Assembly (NCBI GenBank): GCA_039024315.1 | Contig: JBCCQN010000282.1 | Coordinates: 1 to 8,776 of the forward strand | Reading direction: 5' to 3' | DNA from: JBCAWW01 sp039024315 | Lineage (GTDB): Bacteria; Bacteroidota; Bacteroidia; J057 | DNA: 8,776 bases | In this document: positions 1-5,656 of the stretch, in pieces | Numbering within the stretch: position 1 is the stretch's first letter | How the letters are laid out: every line of letters starts with the position of its first letter | Program-made: the position numbers and the translations under genes | The notes under the pieces: generated by a model | The model's database searches: none | The model's input: the letters and a program-made list of their open reading frames with translations, nothing else | What the model was told of the DNA's origin: nothing

Positions 1-1740
1 GAAGAAAGATTAGCAGAAGAACAAAGAAAACGCGAAGAAGAAGCACGGCGCCGCAAAGAGGCTGCCATGCGTGCTAAGATTGCCAGTGAACTTAAGGTTA
101 AGCAAGAGCGCGATTCTCTTTTGGCAGAAATCGCTCAGATCTGCAATGATCCTAGTAAAGTAGAAGAGTACGAAGCTAACTTTATAAGCCGCGGCGCGGA
201 ACTCGGTATTCCTGAGATGATCATCAAATGGAATATCTCAGAGGTACTAAGCAAAGTTTCTCTCGAACAAACACAGGTTAAACTCGGTGAGGGAGTCGAA
301 GATGTCGCGGAACTTGAAGCCCTAATGGGTGAAATTCCAGACGATTTAGCTCCGATAGCAGCGGATATCAATGTAGAAATTTCTAATGAGCTTGCAGCGG
401 TAGAGGAAAGCGTTACCGAAGAGGTAGAAGCAATAGAAGAAGTTCAAGAAGCAGTAGAAGCTATAGAGGAAAGCGTTACCGAGGAGGTAGAAGCCATAGA
501 AGAAGCTACCGAAGCAGTAAAAGCCACAGAGGAAAGCGTTACCGAGCAGGTAGAAGCAATAGAAGAAGCTGCCGAAACAGTAGAAGCCATAGAGGAGAGC
601 GTTACCGAAGAGGTAGAAGCCATAGAAGAAGCTGCCGAAGCAGTAGAAGCCATAGAGGAGAGCGTTACCGAAGAGGTAGAAGCCATAGAAGAAGCTACCG
701 AAGTAGTTGCAGCAGCAGAAGAAGGAGAAGAAGGAGAAGAGAGTGTTAGCGAGGAGATAGGAACGGTTGCAGAAGAAGCAACTGAGGAAGTAGAAGTATC
801 TGAGGAAAGTCACAGTGAAGAAGTAGAAGCGGCTGAAGGAAAAGCTGAAGTTGTAGAAGAAGAATTGGCTGCGGAAGAAACCGAAAAACTTGAAATCACA
901 GGTGAAGAAAGTGTCGAAGAGATGCTAGAAATCGCCGAAGAAAGTGAGGAAGCTACTGAAGAAGCGATAGAATCAATTTTGGCAGAAGGAGAAGAAAAGC
1001 TGGAAGAGATCCTCCCGCCGATAATAGATACTTCAGCCCCCAATCACAGTAATGGCCAAGGAGGCGTCAGTGTAAAAAGCCCTGAAAAAGTACTAGAGAC
1101 GGCTACTGCAACTGGCGTTCAGACGCTCACCAAAGGTGTGGATATCCTGCAGCAGAAAAACCTCAGCTTGAGCGATATTTTCACGATCAAAGGCAATCTT
1201 CCCGATCCCGAATTTGCGACTAAACGAGTAATGATGAAGGGCGATCCGGAACCAAAGGTAGTCCGAGTCCTCGGTATCAAAGATCTTAACAAAGAAGACC
1301 GTATAAAAGACTTCCAAACACTCTACCAGAAGGAGTTGGCCTACTACCAATCGGTCAGCCAACTCGCAGAGGCCAAAGAAGGCATGTACTACTACCGCGA
1401 GTACATTGAGCGTCAAACGCTCAAACAATATGTCAAAAAGCTAGGTCTGACTGATAAGAGTACCGTTGAGGATCTCAGTAGCCAAGATTTGAAGTTCATC
1501 CTCCAGATTTTCAAAGAAGTCCAAGACTTACCTGTAGCCCACGCCAATCTTTCGGAAGAAAACATATTAGTGGTGAGCAAGCGTAAGTGGAATCTACAGA
1601 AAAATCTAAGCATCCACTTCGTAGGCTTTACCTCAGAAGATATTAGCAAAGCAGAAATGATCAAGCAGACGCATAAGATGTTTGCGCGCACTTTAGGAGA
1701 AAATTTCTACAAAGATTTCCGCAAAAAGTTTCAACTCTAA
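1..1740 (+). CDS. Acidic tandem-repeat coiled-coil protein with C-terminal pseudokinase-like domain (5' partial)
   Basis: The frame is open from base 1, so the true start lies upstream; the ATG at 67 is internal to a charged helix and is unlikely to be the start. I number the 579 visible residues from base 1. Residues 1-40 are an Arg/Glu-rich helix, 41-85 a helical segment I do not recognise, 135-239 five 21-residue Glu-rich repeats, 240-330 decayed repeats, then a Pro/Ser/Gly linker. From about 390 to the end the pattern resembles a small protein kinase: beta3-like VVRVL with R422 at the usual Lys, a possible alphaC E445, hinge-like EYIERQTL (467-474), and catalytic-loop-like HANLSEENIL (514-523). 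The HRD Asp is Asn (N516), the Mg-binding Asn is kept (N521), and the DFG position reads HFVG (539-542). R422 to N516 is 94 residues and N516 to N521 is 5, the same as K72-D166-N171 in PKA. The C-lobe is short, ending 36 residues after F543. A scaffold or sensor role is inferred; no name is known to me. No signal peptide is visible in this part. Confidence 0.72.
   Translation, partial: EERLAEEQRKREEEARRRKEAAMRAKIASELKVKQERDSLLAEIAQICNDPSKVEEYEANFISRGAELGIPEMIIKWNISEVLSKVSLEQTQVKLGEGVEDVAELEALMGEIPDDLAPIAADINVEISNELAAVEESVTEEVEAIEEVQEAVEAIEESVTEEVEAIEEATEAVKATEESVTEQVEAIEEAAETVEAIEESVTEEVEAIEEAAEAVEAIEESVTEEVEAIEEATEVVAAAEEGEEGEESVSEEIGTVAEEATEEVEVSEESHSEEVEAAEGKAEVVEEELAAEETEKLEITGEESVEEMLEIAEESEEATEEAIESILAEGEEKLEEILPPIIDTSAPNHSNGQGGVSVKSPEKVLETATATGVQTLTKGVDILQQKNLSLSDIFTIKGNLPDPEFATKRVMMKGDPEPKVVRVLGIKDLNKEDRIKDFQTLYQKELAYYQSVSQLAEAKEGMYYYREYIERQTLKQYVKKLGLTDKSTVEDLSSQDLKFILQIFKEVQDLPVAHANLSEENILVVSKRKWNLQKNLSIHFVGFTSEDISKAEMIKQTHKMFARTLGENFYKDFRKKFQL
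403..717 (+). repeat. Five tandem 63-bp coding repeats (21-residue Glu-rich units)
   Basis: The units start at 403, 466, 529, 592 and 655, each 63 bp, in frame and without spacers. Each encodes EESVTEEVEAI followed by a 10-residue half such as EEATEAVEAI, so each unit is itself roughly a doubled motif. The first 42 bases of units 4 and 5 are identical, which points to recent duplication. Twenty-one residues equal exactly three heptads; hydrophobic residues fall at unit positions 4, 8, 11, 18 and 21, as expected for a coiled coil with one weak core position near 15. Degenerate copies (EESVSEE, EESHSEE, EESVEEM) continue to about base 930, showing an older, decayed part of the same array. Confidence 0.93.
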
Positions 1741-1751
1741 GCTAAGGCTTT

Positions 1752-2318
1752 ATGAATACTGAACTCCTCGCTTTTATCGAGAAAAAGGAAGCCGAAGAAA
1801 AGCGTAAGAAGCGAATCCGTATCTTGATTAGTAGCGGGTTGGTACTGATCTTGGCCGCAGGCGCCATCTTTGGCTGGCCTATGATCAAAGGCGAGTTGGT
1901 AGAACAACTCACCGGACAAGATGCAGCCTATATGCAAGTGCAAAAGATCTCTTTGCGCCAAGAAAATCAACGCCTTTATCCAGAGGAGATCGGGGAAAAT
2001 GGTCCCTTCATCGAAGTAGATCAACGCCCCCAATATCCCGGCGGAGAGCCTGCGCTTTATCGTTTTCTTTCTCAACAAATCCGCTATCCCGACCTAGCAG
2101 CTAGACAAAGATTGGAAGGAAGTGTTTTGGTGCGCTTTGTCATCGAAGATGACGGCAGCGTAGGCAAGGCCGAAATTGTCAATGGTATTGGGATGGGTTG
2201 TGATGAAGAAGCCCTGAGAGTCATCAGTAATATGCCCCGCTGGGTCCCAGGAAAAAAGGAAGGGAAAAGTGTTCCTGTTTACTCAAGTTTGGCGGTTAAT
2301 TTTAAATTCTTGCAATAG
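1752..2318 (+). CDS. Short TonB-family energy-transducer-like protein
   Basis: This 188-residue protein has a charged cytoplasmic N-terminus rich in Lys/Glu (residues 5-23), one membrane span (about 24-42) and a C-terminal TonB domain (about 85-188). The domain shows the Bacteroidota TonB pattern: YPGG near 95, RYPDLA at 111-116, EGSVLVRFVI with a DDGSV turn (122-137), GIGMGCDEEALRVI (145-158), and MPRWVPGK (161-168) before the final beta strand. TonB proteins link the inner-membrane ExbB/ExbD motor to outer-membrane TonB-dependent receptors. Only about 43 residues separate the span from the domain and there is no Pro-rich linker, so it may be too short to cross the periplasm in the classical way; a stand-alone TonB-domain role in envelope assembly is possible. 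It starts 11 bp after the pseudokinase gene, suggesting co-transcription. No exbB, exbD or receptor gene is in the window. No clear ribosome binding site precedes the ATG, as is common in this phylum. Confidence 0.85.
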   Translation: MNTELLAFIEKKEAEEKRKKRIRILISSGLVLILAAGAIFGWPMIKGELVEQLTGQDAAYMQVQKISLRQENQRLYPEEIGENGPFIEVDQRPQYPGGEPALYRFLSQQIRYPDLAARQRLEGSVLVRFVIEDDGSVGKAEIVNGIGMGCDEEALRVISNMPRWVPGKKEGKSVPVYSSLAVNFKFLQ

Positions 2319-2359
2319 AATCTAAGAGAGGATAGGTAGGTTAATCTAATCCTGTAAGT

Positions 2360-2400
2360 AGGAGTGTCCGCAATAGGACACTCCTTTTGTTGTTATTTTC
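2360..2400 (+). terminator. Rho-independent terminator after the tonB-like gene
   Basis: A perfect 10-bp stem, AGGAGTGTCC (2360-2369) pairing with GGACACTCCT (2376-2385), encloses the six-base loop GCAATA. A T-rich tract (TTTTGTTGTTATTTT) runs from 2385 to 2399. The hairpin lies 41 bp after the tonB-like stop codon and before the pentose phosphate operon, so it separates the two transcription units. Confidence 0.88.
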
Positions 2401-2402
2401 TC

Positions 2403-2410
2403 TACCTTCG
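2403..2410 (+). promoter_or_regulatory. Candidate Bacteroidota -7 promoter element for gnd-zwf-pgl
   Basis: TACCTTCG matches the Bacteroidota sigma-A -7 consensus TAnnTTTG at all but one position. It lies 43 bp upstream of the gnd ATG and just after the terminator, a sensible place for the operon promoter. TTG triplets occur upstream at 2387-2389 and 2390-2392, but closer than the usual -33 spacing of about 19 bases, so the -33 element is not supported. Confidence 0.35.
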
Positions 2411-2426
2411 CCCTATATTCACAAGT

Positions 2427-2447
2427 AGGCCAATCTAAATTAGACCT
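2427..2447. repeat. Inverted repeat in the gnd leader
   Basis: TCTAA (2434-2438) and TTAGA (2440-2444) form a near-perfect palindrome around A2439. They are flanked by outer arms AGG (2427-2429) and CCT (2445-2447), with CCAA unpaired on the left side. The element lies between the candidate -7 box and the gnd start codon, where an operator or a small leader hairpin could act. It is short and AT-rich, so chance is a fair alternative. Confidence 0.25.
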
Positions 2448-2453
2448 CTCCTT

Positions 2454-3356
2454 ATGAAAATTGGATTTATCGGACTCGGAAAAATGGGTGGCAATATGGT
2501 CCACCGCCTCCTACGAAAAGGCCACGAAGCCGTCGTATGGAATCTAACGCAAGACGAAATTGACCAAGCAGTATCCCATGGTGCTGAAGCGGCCAAAGAT
2601 CACGCAGAACTCGTCGCAAAACTTCCCGAACGCAAAGTCGTTTGGTTGATGGTACCTTCCGGCAAACCTGTAGATCTAAACATTGAACAACTCCTGCCCC
2701 ATCTCAAAGCCAATGATATCGTCATTGATGGTGGTAACTCTTTTTGGAGAGACTCCGTCAAACGCGGCCAAGCCCTCGCTGAGAAAGGGATCCATTACAT
2801 TGACTGTGGCGTTAGTGGTGGTGTATGGGGCCTTGAAAATGGCTATTGCCTCATGTATGGCGGTGCTGACGAGCCAGCCGCTCACATCAAGCCTTTTATC
2901 GAAGCCTTGGCCCCTGAGGGTGGTCATCATTACTGTGGCGCTAGTGGATCTGGCCACATGGTCAAAATGGTACACAATGGCATCGAATACGGTATGATGC
3001 AAGCTTATGCCGAAGGTTTCGAAATCATGGAAAAGGCTGATTACGGCCTAGACCTAGAAGCTATCGCCAAAATGTGGATGCATGGTAGTGTGGTTCGTTC
3101 ATGGCTACTAGAACTCGCAGGCCTGGCGTTGGGCGAAGACCCAAAACTAGACGAAATAAAAGGCTATGTAAATGACTCTGGTGAGGGTCGTTGGACCATC
3201 CAAACCGCTATCGATTTTGACGTACCTGTACACGTGATCGCTGCTTCGCTTTTCACCCGCTTTGAATCTCGACAAGATGAATCTTTTGCGATGAAAATGC
3301 TAGCTGCGCTGAGAAACCAATTTGGTGGACACGCAGTAACAAAATCAGACGACTAA
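2454..3356 (+). CDS. gnd: 6-phosphogluconate dehydrogenase, decarboxylating, short type
   Basis: This enzyme oxidatively decarboxylates 6-phosphogluconate to ribulose-5-phosphate and CO2 in the cytoplasm, the last step of the oxidative pentose phosphate pathway. The 300-residue protein starts with a Rossmann motif GLGKMG (7-12). DGGNS (92-96) and VSGGVWG (120-126) follow, and then the catalytic segment with K171, H174, N175, E178 and Y179 (KMVHNGIEY). At 300 residues it belongs to the short, GndA/YqeC-like class rather than the 470-residue class, so it lacks the long C-terminal helical extension. After beta2 the sequence is WNLT (29-32): the arginine found in NADP-dependent NRS/NRT enzymes is L31, which hints at NAD use (inference). 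It is the first gene of gnd-zwf-pgl, follows a terminator, and ends 21 bp before zwf. The ATG at 2454 opens directly onto the Rossmann strand, which fixes the start. Confidence 0.95.
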   Translation: MKIGFIGLGKMGGNMVHRLLRKGHEAVVWNLTQDEIDQAVSHGAEAAKDHAELVAKLPERKVVWLMVPSGKPVDLNIEQLLPHLKANDIVIDGGNSFWRDSVKRGQALAEKGIHYIDCGVSGGVWGLENGYCLMYGGADEPAAHIKPFIEALAPEGGHHYCGASGSGHMVKMVHNGIEYGMMQAYAEGFEIMEKADYGLDLEAIAKMWMHGSVVRSWLLELAGLALGEDPKLDEIKGYVNDSGEGRWTIQTAIDFDVPVHVIAASLFTRFESRQDESFAMKMLAALRNQFGGHAVTKSDD

Positions 3357-3377
3357 GCCTAACCCAATCACAATAAC

Positions 3378-4913
3378 ATGACAGTAACTGAGCCCCAAAT
3401 CTTAACGATATTTGGTGCGTCAGGAGACCTTACTTACCGCAAACTAGTTCCGGCAATCTTTGACCTGTATCAACAGGACTTTTTGCCAAGCTGTTTTGCG
3501 GTTCTAGGGATCAGTCGCACCGATTTTTCAGATGATGCCTTCCGCGAAAAGATGATTAAAGGCATCAAAAACTTTTCTAAAACCGATACCAGCGATGATG
3601 CGCGTATTGAAGCGTTTTCAAAAATGCTCTACTACATCTCGGTACAAACCAAGGAAGTAGATGATTACGCCAAGGTCAAAAAAAAGTTGAGTGAGCTAGA
3701 TGGTGAATGTGGTACTCAAGGCAACTACATCTTTTACCTCTCGACTCCCCCTAGCTTGTATGAAGTAATTCCTGCAAATTTGGCAGCTCATGGCCTCAAT
3801 CAGGAGGGAGAGGGTCAAGGCTGGAAAAGACTCATCATCGAGAAGCCTTTTGGTTACAACCTTAAGACGGCCCAAGAGCTCAATGAAAAGCTAATGGCCA
3901 ATTATGAAGAGCATCAACTATATCGCATTGATCATTACCTCGGTAAAGAGACCGTGCAAAATATGCTGGTAACGCGCTTTTCAAATGGAATTTTCGAGCC
4001 TCTCTGGAACCGAAATTTCATCGATCATATCGAAGTTACTGGGGCCGAAAGTATCGGTGTAGGTGATCGAGGTGGCTACTATGATGGTTCGGGCGCGATG
4101 CGGGATATGGTACAAAACCACCTGCTGCAAGTAGTGGGAATGGTAGCCATGGAGCCACCAAGTGTTATTGAAGCTACCTCTATCCGTAATGAAGTACTAA
4201 AGGTATTTCAATCCATCAGACCGATTACCGAAGAAGAAGTAGAAGATTATGTCATCCGTGGTCAGTATGTAGAGTCGATGGTCAAAGGAGAGCAGGTAAA
4301 AGGCTACCGTCAAGAAAAAGGCGTTCCGGAGGACTCTCGTACAGAGACTTTTGTCGCTATGAAGTTTTTCATCGACAACTGGCGCTGGGGCGGTGTACCT
4401 TTTTACATCAGAACTGGTAAGGCTTTGCCTACCCGCGTAACTGAGGTCGTAATTCACTTCAAAGAAACACCTCACCGCCTGTTTAGCACCCAAAGTGGTA
4501 GCCCAGATAACTTTAATTGCTTGGTACTTCGTATTCAGCCTGACGAAGGCATCTTGCTCAAGATCGGCATGAAGGTACCCGGTGCTGGCTTTGAGGTCAA
4601 GACCATGAATATGGATGTGCATTACAGCGACATGGTAGACCAATACCTTCCATCCGCCTACGAGCGCTTATTGCTTGATGCGATGCTGGGTGATGCTACT
4701 TTGTATGCCCGTGGTGATGCAGTCGAAGCAGCCTGGAAGTTTGTGGATCCCATCCTTAATGCTTGGGCCAATAATCCTGACATTAAAGTACATGGTTATC
4801 CAGCTGGTACTTGGGGGCCAGAAAGTGCAGACAACCTCATCGAAGGGGAGAATCTCACTTGGCGCTACCCTTGCAAAAACCTAGCGGACGACGGTATCTA
4901 TTGTGAATTATAA
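3378..4913 (+). CDS. zwf: Glucose-6-phosphate 1-dehydrogenase
   Basis: This enzyme oxidises glucose-6-phosphate to 6-phosphoglucono-1,5-lactone, the entry step of the oxidative pentose phosphate pathway, forming NAD(P)H. The 511-residue length is normal for bacterial Zwf. The nucleotide-binding motif GASGDL is at 13-18 and GISRT at 44-48, with R47 at the position that usually contacts the NADP 2'-phosphate. The substrate motifs are EKPFG (155-159) and RIDHYLGKE (183-191, with D185, H186 and K190). The catalytic base His is in QNHLLQ (H248). The C-terminal beta-sheet domain is complete, with FYIRTGK and a GPESAD segment near the end. It starts 21 bp after gnd, and its TAA stop directly abuts the ATG of pgl, so translation of the two is probably coupled. 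No frameshift or missing active-site residue was seen. Confidence 0.97.
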   Translation: MTVTEPQILTIFGASGDLTYRKLVPAIFDLYQQDFLPSCFAVLGISRTDFSDDAFREKMIKGIKNFSKTDTSDDARIEAFSKMLYYISVQTKEVDDYAKVKKKLSELDGECGTQGNYIFYLSTPPSLYEVIPANLAAHGLNQEGEGQGWKRLIIEKPFGYNLKTAQELNEKLMANYEEHQLYRIDHYLGKETVQNMLVTRFSNGIFEPLWNRNFIDHIEVTGAESIGVGDRGGYYDGSGAMRDMVQNHLLQVVGMVAMEPPSVIEATSIRNEVLKVFQSIRPITEEEVEDYVIRGQYVESMVKGEQVKGYRQEKGVPEDSRTETFVAMKFFIDNWRWGGVPFYIRTGKALPTRVTEVVIHFKETPHRLFSTQSGSPDNFNCLVLRIQPDEGILLKIGMKVPGAGFEVKTMNMDVHYSDMVDQYLPSAYERLLLDAMLGDATLYARGDAVEAAWKFVDPILNAWANNPDIKVHGYPAGTWGPESADNLIEGENLTWRYPCKNLADDGIYCEL

Positions 4914-5615
4914 ATGGAGAAGATCATTTCAAAAAACCCAAGTGCAGTAGCTGAAGGCTTTGCTGCTTGGTTAGCGGAACGTATTGTCCCCGGAAAAGCC
5001 TTTCACTTAGCGCTTTCTGGGGGCAGTACGCCCAAAATATTATTTGCTCACTTGGCCGAGCACTATCAAAACAAAATTTCTTGGGCAGACCTGCATTTGT
5101 GGTGGGGAGATGAGCGTTGTGTTCCTCCCGATCATGCAGATAGTAATTACCGCATGACTAAGGAGCTTTTGATCGATCATGTAGGTATTCCTTCGGAGAA
5201 CGTTCATCGCGTGATCGGTGAGGCCGATCCCACAGAAGAAGCCCAACGCTATGGTGCAGAAATTGATCGCATCATCCCCCAAAAAGTGGGTTTAGCCGCT
5301 TTCGATCTGATAATGCTGGGAATGGGAAGCGACGGGCATACTGCCTCGATTTTCCCTCACCAAATGGAATTGCTCGAGAGCAAGGAAACTTGCGTAGTTG
5401 CAACACATCCCGAAAGTGGACAGATCAGAGTGTCTCTATCTGGACCTGTCATTAATAATGCAGATGCAGTGGCATTTCTAGTTACAGGAACAAGTAAAAC
5501 AGAGAAGGTGGAGGCAATTTTTTCTGGATCAGAAGAAAGTAAAATCTATCCTGCGGCCCACATTGCCCCGAGAGGAGAACTTTTTTGGTTTTTAGATGAA
5601 GCTGCCTCAGCCTAA
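4914..5615 (+). CDS. pgl: 6-phosphogluconolactonase (NagB/RpiA-like family)
   Basis: This enzyme hydrolyses 6-phosphogluconolactone from Zwf to 6-phosphogluconate, the substrate of Gnd. The 233-residue length is usual for the family. Visible family motifs are LSGGSTP (34-40), WGDER (64-68), SNYRM (77-81) and LGMGSDGHTASIFP (135-148), where H142 is the expected catalytic histidine, plus a C-terminal PAAHI...LFWFLDEAA segment. Its ATG follows the zwf stop with no gap (TAAATG), a layout favouring translational re-initiation. The stop overlaps a small CAGCC-TAAC-GGCTG hairpin (5608-5621) that lacks a T tract, so it is not a convincing terminator. The three-gene operon supplies every enzyme of the oxidative branch. 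Confidence 0.96.
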   Translation: MEKIISKNPSAVAEGFAAWLAERIVPGKAFHLALSGGSTPKILFAHLAEHYQNKISWADLHLWWGDERCVPPDHADSNYRMTKELLIDHVGIPSENVHRVIGEADPTEEAQRYGAEIDRIIPQKVGLAAFDLIMLGMGSDGHTASIFPHQMELLESKETCVVATHPESGQIRVSLSGPVINNADAVAFLVTGTSKTEKVEAIFSGSEESKIYPAAHIAPRGELFWFLDEAASA

Positions 5616-5622
5616 CGGCTGG

Positions 5623-5642
5623 CAAAATATTTCGACATTTTG
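5623..5642. repeat. Short inverted repeat between pgl and the GH106-like gene
   Basis: CAAAAT (5623-5628) and ATTTTG (5637-5642) are perfect inverted arms around an 8-base centre, within the 41-bp gap before the hydrolase start. It could be an operator for the hydrolase gene, but it is short and AT-rich and may be chance. No convincing TAnnTTTG promoter element was found in this gap. Confidence 0.2.
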
Positions 5643-5656
5643 TAGTTTAAGCCCCT

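Noticed and set aside
67..69. ATG at 67 as the start of the first gene
   Set aside because: The frame is open to base 1 and the upstream codons encode the same charged Arg/Glu helix, so the start lies outside the window.
403..717. CRISPR array or non-coding satellite
   Set aside because: The units are directly adjacent without unique spacers, keep the reading frame, and encode a regular coiled-coil pattern.
346..813. Minus-strand open frame of 155 codons with Phe/Tyr/Cys-rich repeats
   Set aside because: It is the exact shadow of the Glu-rich repeat tract: GAA/GAG codons read as TTC/CTC on the other strand. Its periodicity follows the + strand repeats, and it has no independent start context.
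4197..4643. Minus-strand 148-codon open frame inside zwf
   Set aside because: It is fully contained in a well-conserved gene on the other strand and its translation shows no recognisable domain.
5608..5621. CAGCC-TAAC-GGCTG hairpin at the pgl stop as a terminator
   Set aside because: The stem is only 5 bp and it is followed by an A-rich sequence rather than a T tract.
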